DNA from: Diospyros lotus
Taxonomy: Eukaryota; Streptophyta; Magnoliopsida; Ericales; Ebenaceae
Assembly: GCF_014633365.1 (NCBI RefSeq)
Contig: NC_068350.1
Span: 30,495,119-30,559,118, forward strand
DNA length: 64,000 nucleotides
Direction of reading: 5' to 3'
In this document: positions 23,003 through 34,145 of the stretch, piece by piece
Layout of the letters: every line of letters starts with the position of its first letter
Position numbering within the stretch: the first letter of the stretch is position 1
Notes under the pieces: generated by a model
What the model saw: only the letters and a program-made list of their open reading frames with translations
Told to the model about the DNA's origin: nothing
Database searches by the model: none
Made by a program: the position numbers and the translations under genes

Positions 23003-24071
23003 TGTTGTTTTACACGGTTACAACAATAAATTTGTAAAAGGGAAAACTGTCAATGAATGACCCACATGTGGCTGATCCAAGCGATGAATGACTCTCGTGT
23101 GGTGTAGCTGAGCGATGGATGGCTCACTCGGGGGATGAATGACTCATTCGGGCCATAAGTGACGTGTGGATTGTCCAAACGATGAGTAATTATCAGGAGA
23201 GATGGGTGAGTCTCCCAAGGTGGAGTGACAGCGATGGATGAGTCTCTTGGGGGGTCACAACAGTGATGGATGAGTCTCTCGGGGGTCACAGCAGCGATGG
23301 GTGAGTCCCTTGGCTAGGTTGAGAGTGATGGATGAGTCTCTCGGGGGTCACGGCAGTGATGGGTGAGTCCCTTGGCTAGGTTGAAAGCGATGGATGACCT
23401 GCTGGAAAGAAAATCAGTTAGGGGCGCAGGTGAGAATTCTCACGTGGACCCTCCGATGCTTAAGTTAGTCCATCGTAGAAGTGAAATGCTTGAAGACAAA
23501 AAGTAAGTATGAGAGTGAGAGGTTGCCTCCCAAATGAGAGAAAAATACCCCCTATTTATAGCGATGGGAGTGGCATCCATGTGTCGAGTAGCCCACTTTT
23601 CTTGGCGGATATCTCGGAGACGATTTTGACTGAGTCTTGCGAGGTTATCGGCGCGAAGGTGCATGGATGCAGGCACGCGAACGCGCACAAAAAGGGGCGT
23701 GCATTAGGCACCCCTGAAGGACCTCCCTCGGGGGTGTGCAATACCCTCGAGAGAGGTCTCTCGGGGGTGGAGGCGCCCCCCCAGGCTGCTACATGGCAAC
23801 AGGGGGGGGGAAGCGACCATGTTTGGCCGCTTCATGCGGCCTGGTCCCCCCTCCACGCTGCTGCGTGGCAGCAAGAGGGGGGGAAGCAGCCGCAGTATGG
23901 CCGCTTCCATGGAGTTACAGTGTGGCCGCTTCATGCGGCTTAGGGGGCCCCCCTCCTGGCTGCTTCAAATAGTCAGGCTTCCCATGTGCTAGCCTGCCAC
24001 GTGGCAGTTCTTGGGGCTGCCACGTGACATTTATTTATTTATTTTTTTTGATAATTCTTGAAGGTATAACA
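23003..24071 (-). mobile_element. 5' LTR of the gag-protease element
   Basis: TGTTG...ATAACA, 1069 bp. It aligns with the left LTR throughout with scattered differences. A minus-strand TATA box (GCTATAAATAG) lies at about 23552-23562. Near its right end CACGTGGCAG / CTGCCACGTG form a 10-bp stem around 23998-24027; the left LTR copy has lost one base of it. Confidence 0.9.
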
Positions 24072-24076
24072 ATTAT
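24072..24076. repeat. target-site duplication ATTAT (right)
   Basis: Matches 17538-17542 and closes the insertion. Confidence 0.85.
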
Positions 24077-24131
24077 AATATTATAATTTAAAATGCACTC
24101 ACTTACTCCACATTCACTTGACTTTATATAA

Positions 24132-25076
24132 TCTTTATATATATAAAAGTAGGGTAGTCTGAAAACAAAATTCTCCCAAAACTTATATTATTAATTTCCA
24201 TTTAGTACTTATTGCATTAATAATTTATATTAATAATTTAAATTTTCTAATTGTTTTGAAATAATAAATACTAATTACTGTAAAATTAATAATAAATTTT
24301 AAATACATGAGTTTTTCAATACATTATTATATGAATATTAAATATTTAATTAATCCGTCAATCAATCAAAAATAAATACTACTTATGAGGAATATGAATA
24401 CATACTTAAAGTATTAATTAAGTCACATAAAATTATCTATTAAATAAAATTTTATCTTTATATATATAAAAGTAAGATAGCCCGAAAAAAGAAATTCCCC
24501 CCAAAACCTATATTAATAATTTGCATTTAGTATTTATTGTATTAATAATTAAAAATTTTTAATTGCTTTAAAATAATAAGTACTAATTACTGTAAAATTA
24601 ATAATAGATTTTATATACGTGAATTTTTCAATGTTAATATGGATTTTTCAATACATTATTATGTGAATATTAAATATTTAATTAATCTGTATATCAATCA
24701 AAAATAAATACTATTTATGAGGAATATGAATAGACACTTAAAATATTAATTAAGTCACATAAAATTATCCATTAAATAAAATCTTATCTTTATACCATAT
24801 AATAATATATAATATCTTTATATATATAAAAGTAGAATAGTTTGGCAAAGAGCTTTTTCCCCAAAATTTGCATTAATTACTAAAAATATTAATTACTATA
24901 AAATTAATAATGAATTTTTCAATACACGAGTTTTTCAATGCTAATTATGGATTTTTTAATGCATTATTTTGTGTATATTAAATATTTAGTTAATATACAC
25001 ATAATAAAGTAAGATAGTCCGCAAAAGAAATTTTTCTTCCAAAACCTGCATTAATAATAATTAAATTATCTTTAAT

Positions 25077-25110
<34 letters not shown>

Positions 25111-26636
25111 AAAAGTAGGATAGTCTGTAAAAAAAAAATTTCCCGAAACTTGCATTACTTATAATTAAATTATTATTACTAAAAGTAGTAGTAATTAATA
25201 ATTATTATAAAATTAATAATAAAATTATAATAAAATTTTCAATGCTAGTCATGGGTTTTTCAATGTATTATTATGTGTATATTAAATATTTAGTTATTAA
25301 ATAATTTGTTGTTGACACAATTAAATAAATGAATATACATATGTATGTAAATAATTTTTAATTTGCAAGAATGGATACATACTAAGAAATTACACAAGAT
25401 GTAGCTAGAAGATCACTTTTATATTGATTTTTCATAATCTTTTAGGCTTACTTGCTGAAAAATTATTAAAAATCATTTATAATGTGTATATTATTTATCT
25501 ATCGATTTAAATATTTAGTTGGTTAACTTCTAAGCATAGATTTTTCAATGCAGTATTATGTGTATATAAATATTTAGTTATTAAGTAGTTTGCCAAGCAT
25601 TTTTTTCTTTTAGTAGTCTGCCAAAGTATTTTTTACCTCTAAAACTTACATTAAATTAAAGATAATAATAATTAATAATTAAAGTAAAAAATTAAGCATA
25701 GGTTTCCAATACTATTTATAATATTTATTTATAACTTAATTTTGAACTCACTTAATCTTCTCATCAATTAATTAAAAATATTTATAATATTATTTTTGAT
25801 TAATTCCTCAATTAATCCTTCAATCAATCAAAAGTAAATATTATTTTTGAAGAATATGAATAGACAACTTAAACTATTAATTAAGTTATATAAAATTATT
25901 CATTTCTATAAAATAAAAATAATTTGCATTTAGTACTTATTATTCCAAAGTTATTGGAGACTTCCTATAAAATATTTTGGAATTTTTCACTATCATTTAA
26001 ATAAATATTATTAATAAAAAATTTAAATAGACAATTTAAATTATTAATTATGCCATGTATAGATATATAATTTCTCAATGAATTGAAAATAAATATTTTT
26101 TTATAAATATCATTAATAAAAAATATTTATAATATTATTTTTGAATAATTCCTCAATTATTAAAAAATAAATATTAATGTATATGTTTTTCAATGTTAAT
26201 TAAGATTTAACATATCACGTTTGCAAGACTATGGAAGAAAATTAATACATAATGAAAGAAAAATAAGTCAAAATTCATATTTTTAAACTTTTGTTATCAT
26301 TGCAAAAATTAAATTTCAAGATTAGAAATTAAAAATTTTGAGTAAATTTTTAATTAAGATTGAAAAATCCATACTTTCTCACATTTAGGAATTTTAATTT
26401 ATATTTATATTTATAAATAAATATATAATATAATAAATAATTTTACTTTAATAATTAATCAATCACTACCTTTAATTTAATGCAAAAGTAATGCATGGAT
26501 TTTTCAATACTAATTAAGATTTAAGATATTATATTTTCAAGAATAATATATGATTTTTTTAATATTAATTAAAATTTAATTTTTAAATTTATTATGATTA
26601 CACCTCCCGTCCGTGCAACGCACGGGTGAACACTAG
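24132..26636 (+). mobile_element. Helitron-type non-autonomous element or cluster with repeated 5' heads
   Basis: The right end CCGTGC-AAC-GCACGG (hairpin 26611-26625) followed six to eight bases later by CTAG (26633-26636) and a T is the classic plant Helitron 3' end. The left end is proposed at TC (24132) after an A: TCTTTATATATATAAAAGTA. The same head recurs at 24455 and 24815, and decayed forms near 25000, 25100 and 25610, each followed by AGTCTG, an A-rich stretch and TTTCCCCAAAACTTGCATTA-like sequence. No helicase or Rep gene is present, and the interior is AT-rich. Confidence 0.65.
26611..26636 (+). terminator. Helitron 3' hairpin and CTAG end
   Basis: Six-base stem CCGTGC/GCACGG with loop AAC, then GTGAACA and CTAG. 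In Helitrons this hairpin marks the end of the transferred strand. Confidence 0.75.
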
Positions 26637-27380
26637 TATATATATATATATATATAAATAGTATAATATATAATATATCATATATATAAATAATATAATA
26701 TATAATATAAAATATAATATTTAATAAACTCTTAATTATATTAACTTTAATTATATTATAATACTAATTTATACTATTAATATTAAAATTAACTTTATAA
26801 TAATCTTTTAATTTTAATTTTAATTTTTTATTTTTTATTTTTTAACCCATACACTAAGTAATATTCCAGTAAAATAATAAGAAATACTAAAAATTAAATA
26901 TATATAAAAAGAACTCAAAATATTAAATAATTCTAGATAAAACACATATAAAATACTAAAAATACTATTTAATTATGATCAATAAATGTGTAAATAAATT
27001 CTCGAGTGAGTGACAAAAAGATCAATAAAATCAACAAAATAAGCAAAGAAGGGCACATCTGAAGTCAAATTATCTTTTCTCTTCAAAAGTGATTTTACTT
27101 TTTGTATGAGATTTTGAAATAAGAAAGATAAACTTATTAAATTATGATTTTAAAGGAGAAGATGAGAATAATATCTATCTAATTTTATTTTTGAACATGT
27201 AATAAAAAATTTAAAAAACTAAGTCTACTGAAGTTCTCATTTGAGTCGACTTAAGTTGTCCAGAGATTTCTTACACAACTTCAGATGAAACTCAACCAAC
27301 TTAGGATCAGATGCCAAGATTCTAGTTAACTTCAATCGACTTAAAGTTAAGTCGACTGATCTTATGTAATATCAGATATC
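26637..27380. other. AT-rich stretch with TA microsatellite
   Basis: TATATA repeats at 26637-26715, then AT-rich DNA without genes. From about 27210 TCGACTTAA-type phrases recur; they resume right of 32550, so this is the site split by the next element. Confidence 0.6.
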
Positions 27381-27385
27381 GACTT
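27381..27385. repeat. target-site duplication GACTT (left)
   Basis: Repeated at 32545-32549 directly after the right LTR. Confidence 0.85.
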
Positions 27386-27834
27386 TGATGATGGTTTTTG
27401 GGACCGACCACCACGTGCCACCTCTGCGACTGGACCTCGGGAATGGAACCTCGGACTTGGGGATGTCGGACCTCGGGTGTAGAACCTGCAAGACAATGGA
27501 GGGCCGGGGCTAGGATCCCCCGGGGTGGACTCTGACGCTCAAATCAGTAGAGTAAATGCAAGTAGAAGTAAATGAGAAAGCTGTAGAGCTTGGGTATACC
27601 TGGCGAGAGTCCTTGTCTTTTATAGGCAAACCCGTTTTGGGGTATCCGAGATGAGCGGGCACAACTCCCGAGGGTCCCGGTCAAGTTGGAACGGGTCTTG
27701 CGGTTCGGCCTGGATTTCTCGGGCTCCGCTCTGGAGTGTTGACTGGCCACATGTCAGTCTCTTAGGTGATCCACGTGGCAGGTGAGACTATAGCGCGTAG
27801 GGGTATTCTAGTAATTTCAGTTGGTGCCACATCA
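27386..27834 (-). mobile_element. 3' LTR of the 27-32 kb element
   Basis: 449 bp, TGATG...CATCA, abutted on the right by a purine-rich minus-strand tract (GGAGTGCGGGGCAAG, 27835-27849) that serves as likely PPT. Confidence 0.9.
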
Positions 27835-28058
27835 CTTGCCCCGCACTCCTTGAGTCGAGCTAAAAATCATGCTGGGTTGAGGAGTAGGTCACTTGACTGT
27901 TGATTTTTCCCAAGACGCGCAAGAGTGTTTTTAAACTTGAGATTAGTGCTTAAAAACCTCATTTACTACCTTGAAATTATAGGGGGTCCTTGGTTGGAGG
28001 GAAAAATTCTTTGGAGGGAAACATTGTCCTTTTAAAATTTTTTTTCCCGAGTCCCCTC

Positions 28059-28066
28059 TATATAAG
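28059..28066 (+). promoter_or_regulatory. possible antisense promoter (TATATAAG)
   Basis: On the plus strand, 225 bp inside the 3' LTR. It is followed by a donor-like GAG|GTTAGT (GT at 28122) and, about 600 bp on, by an acceptor TTTTTCGCAG (ending 28719). This mimics the 5' untranslated intron expected for a Tat antisense gene, but no antisense ORF remains. Confidence 0.4.
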
Positions 28067-28236
28067 CCCTGAGGCCCCACCCCACAATTATTATTTCAAG
28101 ACAAGCATTCAACTTCTTGAGGTTAGTCTTTCCCATCCTCATTTGCTTTTATTTTTCCTTACTTGTTATTTGTTTATTTTTTTTGCATTATGCTCCCTCT
28201 TTGTTTTTATTTATTTATTTATTTATTTAAAAATTA

Positions 28237-28640
28237 AACTTTCCCTCGGCCAGGCGCCTCTGCCTGGCCGAGGTCGACTTGGCCAGGCCACCTCGGCCAT
28301 GGCCGAGCTCTGGCTCGGCCATGCTCGGCCTCGCCAGATCTCGGCGAGGCCGAGCTCCTCAGCCACGGCCGAGCGCTTGGCTCGGCCTGGCCGAGGTCGG
28401 CCATGGCCGACCCCCCCTCCAGCTTCTTCTTTCTGTATTTTTTTTTATATTAATATCTAATTTCTATACATATATAATATATATATATAGATATAGGGGC
28501 GTCCTTGGGTCGGCCATGGCTGACCCTTGAGACTTTTGCCTCTTTTTTCTTTTTATTATTTATTATTATTATTTTATTATTATATATATATTTTTTAATT
28601 ATCCCCTTGGGTTAGCCATGGCCGACCCTTGGGCTTTTCC
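28237..28640. repeat. GC-rich palindromic CTCGGCCATGGCCGAG repeats
   Basis: A dense set of CGGCCATGGCCGAG, GGCCAGGC and GCTCGGCC words at 28237-28420, with isolated copies at 28510-28525 and 28614-28630 (TCGGCCATGGC, TTAGCCATGGCCGACCC). It sits in otherwise AT-rich sequence. ORFs here are by-products of the repeats. Confidence 0.7.
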
Positions 28641-28814
28641 TTTGTTGAAGATAACAAAATAATCTTTAAAACAAGGTTCAACTTGACTAACCCGTTTCCT
28701 TAGCTCTTCTTTTTCGCAGGCGTGACTCGAGATTTCCCAAGCTAAACCGCGCCTATTGAGCTTCTTTTAGCTTGTGCTCGGTCGTGGTTTTCCTTCCCTG
28801 ACCTTCTACATTTC

Positions 28815-30115
28815 TTTAATTCGAGAATGGTCCAGGGCTCTTGATCCTTGGATTGTCGCCACTCCCACGCGAAGGAGGGTGTTGAGTTTCTTCTGGCCAC
28901 TAGTCCACCTTCGTCTTGGGGATAGCCTAGGGCTCTTGACCCTTGGATTGTCGCCACTTTCTCGCGGAGGAGGGTGTTGAGTTTCTTCCGGCCATTAGTC
29001 CACCTTCGTCTTGGGGACAGCCTAGGGCTCTTGACCCTTGAATATTAGCCATTCCCTCACGGAGGAGGGTGTTAGGCTAGAATTTTTCCTTGGCCCTTAG
29101 TCCACCTTTGGGGACGGCCTAGGGCTCGTGACCCTTGGATTTTAGCCACTCCCTCACGGAGGAGGGTGTTAGGCTAGAGTTCTTCTGTGGCCATTAGTCC
29201 ACATTTGGGAACGGCCTAGGGCTCGTGACCCTTGGATTTTAGCCACTCCCTCACGGAGGAGAGTGTTAGGCTAGAGTTCTTCCGTGGCCATTAGTCCACC
29301 TTTGGGGACGGTCTAGGGCTCGTGACCCTTGGATTTTAGCCATTCCCTCACGGAGGAGGGTGTTAGGCTAGAGTTCTTCCGTGGCCATTAGTCCACCTTT
29401 GGGGACGGCTTAGGACTCGTGACCCTTGGATTTTAGCCACTCCCTCACGGATGAGGGTGTTAGGCTAGAGTTCTTCCGTGGCCATTAGTCCACCTTTGGG
29501 GACGGCCTAGGGCTCGTGACCCTTGGATTTTAGCCACTCCCTCATGGAGGAGGGTGTTAGGCTAGAGTTCTTCCTTGGCCATTAGTCCACCTTTGGGGAC
29601 GGCCTAGGGCTCGTGACCCTTGGATTTTAGCCACTCCCTCACGGAGGAGGGTGTTAGGCTAGAGTACTTCCGTGGCCATTAGTCCACCTTTGGGGACGGC
29701 CTAGGGCTCGTGACCCTTGGATTTTAGCCATTGCCTCACAGAGGAAGGTGTTAGGCTAGAGTTCTTCCGTGGCCATTAGTCCACCTTTGGGGACGGCCTA
29801 GGGCTCGTGACCCTTGGATTTTAGCCACTCCCTCACGGATGAGGGTGTTAGGCTAGAGTTCTTCCGTTGCCATTAGTCCACCTTTGAGGACGGCCTAGGG
29901 CTCGTGACCCTTGGATTTTAGCTACTCCCTCATGGAGGAGGGTGTTAGGCTAGAGTTCTTCCGTGACCATTAGTCCACCTTTGGGGACGGCCTAGGGCTC
30001 GTGACCCTTGGATTTTAGCCACTCCCTCATGGAGGAGGGTGTTAGGCTAGAGTTCTTCCGTGGCCATTAGTCCACCTTTGGGGACAGCCTAGGGCTCGTA
30101 ACCCTTGGATTTTTC
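28815..30115. repeat. 97-bp minisatellite, about 14 copies
   Basis: Units begin GGGACGGCCTAGGGCTCGTG and run through TTTTAGCCACTCCCTCACGG and GGCTAGAGTTCTTCCGTGGC. Starts at 29111, 29208, 29305, 29402 and 29499 show an exact 97-bp period; the first three units are longer (about 100-103 bp) and more divergent. It lies between the integrase remnant and the 3' LTR. Confidence 0.95.
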
Positions 30116-30148
30116 TTTGGCGAAGTGTTGGCCTTTGTGAGATTGCTG

Positions 30149-30480
30149 TTAGATGGAGAGAATCTGAAGTCTTGCCATTAGTTGTAAAAAAGAGTACAAA
30201 GAGGTTCGAGGAATTCCCTTCCTCATTGAAAAAACTTCCTTAAATTTTGGACATTCCAGGTATGCTTTAAGGACTTGCCTTCCATGTCTTCTAGTCGATA
30301 TGCCTCTCGGACTTAAGGATTCTACCACCCGGTACGATCCATCCCAATTCGGAGTTAGTTTATTCGCGTCTCGAGGATGACTCACGTCGAACCGTCACAA
30401 TATAAGATCTCAAGACATGAAACTCCTAGCGTGGACTCATCGGTTATAGTACCTAGCAATGCTCTGATTACACGCAGCTT
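30149..30480 (-). pseudogene. integrase C-terminal remnant
   Basis: Minus strand: KLTPNWDGSYRVVESLSPRG, then RRHGRQVLKAYLECPKFKEV. The first part is the conserved C-terminal block of Gypsy integrases (KLxPNWxGPYRV). Only this end is left, directly after gag, so one internal deletion removed the rest of pol. Confidence 0.75.
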
Positions 30481-30506
30481 TCCGAATTTGCAACAGGTTC
30501 CGGAGC

Positions 30507-31952
30507 TCATCCATCCCCAGCAGGCTGTTTTCCTTCTCTCCAGGACGGTGTCCAACTTCGCTCTCGGAAGCGATCCCGTGTAGGAGACCTTCTCCTATTA
30601 TCCGACTTGGACTCAACTCTACCCGAACTCACGCCTTCTTGGCCAACGAAATCTTGGAGGTAACCCCGGTTGATAAGCTCTTGAATCTCTTCTTTTAACT
30701 GGATGCAGTCCTCTGTAACATGACCATGGTCGCGGTGGAATCGGCAATACTTCCTTTTGCTTCGAGTGTTGGGTGGAGACCTCAGCGGTGGAGGACGCCG
30801 CAAATAATCCTTATCCTTCAATGCCAGTAGAATCTCGGCTCGACTGGCGTTGAGAGAAGTATAACTCATCGGGCTTTCACGTGCACCCCCGAAACCCGGG
30901 CGATCTGGAGCTCGGGAGAGGCGATAGTCCGTCTTCTGCTCCACCACTGGCTTTTTCTTCTCCTTTTCTCTTTCCTTCCTTTCAGGTTGTTCCGCCCGCT
31001 TCACCTTCATCACCTCTTCAGCATTAATGTACTTATTAGCCCGGGCCAAGGCCTCTGTGAAAGTACGATGTGGAGTCTTGGCCAAGGACTGAGCAAATGG
31101 CCCAGCTCTCAAGCCATTCTGAAGAGCCACCATTGCGATCCGCTGGTCGAACTCATCGATACTCAATGCCTCCTCGTTGAACCTCGCCACGAAATCCCTT
31201 AGGGATTCACCCTGGTTTTGCTTGATGCTTACCAGAGCCATGGAAGACTTTCGGTGGCGCTTCAAAGGAGCGTAGTGGGCTAAGAAACGGGTCTTCAGCT
31301 CTTCCCAGCGGTTGATGGAAGGATGGGGAAGACAGGAGTACCAGGTCCGGGCATGTCCTCCCAAAGTAGCCGAAAATGCCCGGCACCACATCGCGTCCTA
31401 CCTCGATTGCACCAACATGTGAGAGGAGAAAAGCTCGACGTGATCATAGGGATCTGTGCTTCCGTCATAGAGCTTGACGGAGGGGATACGAAACCTTTCC
31501 GGTTGAACCTCCGCCATGATGCCCTTACTCAAGGGTTGGTTAGAGCCGAGGTGGAGCGACTCTTCCTTTACCTTCTTGAGTTCTCGGACTTGCTTCTCTA
31601 GGAAACACAATCGCCTCTCCTGCGAAATCCCTCTTTCTCGCGAGGGGGCAGAAGTGGATCCTGCCGCCTTAGAGGAGTGGATTTCCTGGCCCATCTAGTG
31701 AGATTGACGAGGCTCCCGAGCAGGAAGAGGTGACTGATGCTCCGCCCGCTGAGAGGGCACATGCGAACGATGCTGTTCAGTCTGGTGTAGATAACCAGTC
31801 AACAACTCAGTTAGCTGTTGGACCTGGTTTTCCAACCTGGTAAGTCGGTCCTCAGGCATTGGATTGGCTGGAGGTGGTGGATTCTCCCCTTGCTGCGGGG
31901 CTTCTAGATTGGCTCTGACCTGGCTACGAGTCACGTCTCTTCGGGGAGCCAT
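30507..31952 (-). pseudogene. gag of the 27-32 kb element, nearly open (two stops)
   Basis: One minus frame from the ATG at 31952 (MAPRRDVTRSQVRANLE) to 30507, 481 codons, interrupted only by TAG codons at 31695-31697 and 31398-31400. Order: a Gln/Pro-rich coiled N-terminus (DRLTRLENQVQQLTELL), the capsid-like domain (FRIPSVKLYDGSTDPYDHVE, CRAFSATLGGHARTWY, RFLAHYAPLKRHRKSSMALV, SLRDFVARFNEEAL), a Lys/Glu-rich linker, and a knuckle CRFHRDHGHVTEDC of C-H-H-C spacing usual in Tat gags. Lack of frameshifts suggests recent function in trans. Confidence 0.85.
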
Positions 31953-32075
31953 GTAGTTAGTTATGACAAGGAGCGAAAGTCGTTTGACACTCATGCAAAG
32001 ACTGAGGTCCGAGGTGAGGAGTTGAAGTCCGAAGCGCGAGGTAGGGAATGAAGAGGCTAGCGAGTTTGGACGTCG

Positions 32076-32093
32076 GCCCCACGGTGGGCGCCA
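32076..32093 (-). other. primer binding site of the 27-32 kb element
   Basis: TGGCGCCCACCGTGGGGC on the minus strand, two bases inside the 5' LTR. It is a widespread plant Gypsy PBS form. Confidence 0.8.
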
Positions 32094-32095
32094 AA

Positions 32096-32544
32096 TGATG
32101 ATGGTTTTTGGGACCGACCACCACGTGCCACCTCTGCGACTGAACCTCGGGAATGGAACCTCGGACTTGGGGATGTCGGACCTCGGGTGTAGAACCTGCA
32201 AGACAATGGAGGGCCGGGGCTAGGATCCCCCGGGGTGGACTCCGACGCTCAAATCAGTAGAGTAAATGCAAGTAGAAGTAAATGAGAGAGTTGTAGAGCT
32301 TGGGTATACCTGGTGAGAGTCCTTGTCTTTTATAGGCAAACCCGTTTTGGGGTATCCGAGATGAGCGGCACAACTCCCGAGGGTCCCGGTCAAGTTGGAA
32401 CGGGTCTTGCGGTTCGGCCCGGATTTCTTGGGCTCCGCTCTGGAGTGTTGACTGGCCACGTGTCGGTCTCTCAGGTGATCCACGTGGCAGGTGAGACTAT
32501 TAGCGCGTAGGGGTATTCTAGTAATTTTAGTTGGTTCCACATCA
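32096..32544 (-). mobile_element. 5' LTR of the 27-32 kb element
   Basis: 449 bp, TGATG...CATCA, colinear with 27386-27834. Confidence 0.9.
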
Positions 32545-32549
32545 GACTT

Positions 32550-33428
32550 ACTATTTTACTTCAGTCGACTTAAGCTTAAGTATCAGTCGACTAAGTTACT
32601 TAGTCATGATTTTCATTTCTTCTTTCCATTAAGCTAATTAATTTTTTTTTAATTTTTTTTTATCTTAATAAAATAATTTTTATTATCATTAAAATCATAT
32701 TTTCCTACCCTTAGCTTAATATTTTTAAATTGAAAATAACAAAATATGAATATTACAAAAGGGAAGCCGAATGAGCCTCGTAGTTGACCAATTCCATTCC
32801 AACAGTGTTAAACTTTCCTAACCCAAAAGTCGTGTCAAGGGAAAGGAGAGAAGAAATACAGAGAGCATGACGAGGAAGAAGCAATGAAATAGAGGCTAAT
32901 TTTATTTCAATTGATGACTAATTTTATTATCGTTATGACTTAGAACTCACATAATGATTAAACTACAACATACATGGCCAATATGATCATGAATATATAA
33001 CATATATATGATAAATTTTTATATATCTCAAAATGTCTTCTATTTATTATTTGATTTATTAGTTTATTGGTTGAATTTATAATCTTTAAATCACAATGAA
33101 ATAAAAACAATTTTTAAAACTACAGTAAAACTCATCTTGTGGAAAAACAAAAATAAAACTACAGCCATGGCATCCTTTAAAGATGAGCAAATATTTGATG
33201 ATTCTTTTTTATTTTGGGTTGTACATATATAACATGAACAAGTACTCTAACACTAATAATAAGCTTATCCAAAAAATTCACATATGGAATATTGAGTGGT
33301 CCAACCCAAAATTGCCTTTGGCAGGGCATAATTGTATTTTCTGTTTTTTGTTTTAATTGGAAGGCATATTCTAATGAGTCGCGTTATTCATACAGAAAGG
33401 GTTCACAAAACCCCTTTACAGACGCGAT
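32550..33428. other. AT-rich non-coding stretch
   Basis: Starts with the continuation of the TCGACTTAAG-rich site split by the element. The rest is AT-rich with no convincing gene, except that it leads into the hairpin at 33429. Confidence 0.5.
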
Positions 33429-33486
33429 AAATCGCGATATATTGCGAGATTTTAACATAAAAAAATCACAATATATCGCGATTTTT
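33429..33486. repeat. CpG-containing inverted repeat (25-bp arms)
   Basis: AAATCGCGATATATTGCGAG (33429-33448, arm continues to 33453) pairs with AAAATCACAATATATCGCGA (33462-33481, arm continues to 33486) with a loop of about eight bases. Each arm contains TCGCGATATAT. Confidence 0.75.
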
Positions 33487-33950
33487 GTTCACCCCCTTCT
33501 CTCTCTCTCCTTGTCCGCCTTGCCCTCGCCTGCAACCTCGTCGCCGTCTCACCTCCTGTCGTAGCTACAACCTCACCACGTCCCGCCTCCTCTCACTGCC
33601 TCGCCTCCTCGTCGCCTCATCTTTGCGCCTTGCCGCCTTGTCTCCTCACCGCTACAACCTCCAGCAATCGGTGACCACCCAAACCAACCGAGGTGTAGCA
33701 GGCGGCGACAATCGGCAAACAACGAGGGCGATGGCGATGGCGAGGCGCAGAGAGAGACAGAGGCGAAGTGAGAGAGAGAGAGAATGTGTTAGATTGAACA
33801 AATCAAGAGTAATTTGTTCATTTCATAATCACGTAGAGCTATCTATCTGTACACCCTACAAATAGCTTTATCCTATTCTAATTTCGTGTAACCCATCATC
33901 AGCCACTACGATATGGCCACGTGTTGGCGAAACCAAACCGTTGTGGACTA

Positions 33951-34095
33951 ATGCTACACGAATCGAGAGTTAGACAACCTGGTGGACAACTCTCTGGTAA
34001 AATTACAATTTTATCCTTACTTTTCCTCCCCAAATTTGCTACTTTACTTCCTCTTCTTCTTCCTCATACTCTCATACTCTTCTCTCTCTCCCCCC

Positions 34096-34145
<50 letters not shown>

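Larger units (their letters stand above)
17543..24071 (-). mobile_element. non-autonomous gag-protease Gypsy element with TSD
   Basis: Two 1069-bp LTRs (17543-18611 and 23003-24071) flank a minus-strand interior with gag (about 22950-21280) and a protease (about 21050-20542). RT, RNase H and integrase are absent: 18612-20541 holds only repeats. Both edges carry ATTAT, the PBS is next to the right LTR and a purine tract is next to the left LTR. It could only have moved with proteins from an autonomous relative. The gag resembles that of the elements at 27.4-32.5 and 48.9-55.1 kb. Confidence 0.9.
27386..32544 (-). mobile_element. non-autonomous gag-only Tat-like Gypsy element with TSD
   Basis: Two 449-bp LTRs (27386-27834, 32096-32544) starting TGATGATGG and ending CACATCA, flanked by GACTT. 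Between them, on the minus strand: PBS, a nearly open gag, a short remnant of the integrase C-terminus, then a 97-bp minisatellite and a GC-rich palindromic block. Protease, RT, RNase H and most of integrase are deleted. By eye the LTRs differ by about 12 substitutions and two one-base indels (about 2.7 percent), so it is older than the Copia at 35.6 kb. Confidence 0.9.

Noticed and set aside
28279..28530. Frames in the GC-rich palindrome block
   Set aside because: By-products of the GGCCGAG repeat; no domain.
33485..33865. 126-residue frame
   Set aside because: CT- and GCC-rich low-complexity sequence without domains; probably UTR-like or repeat DNA.
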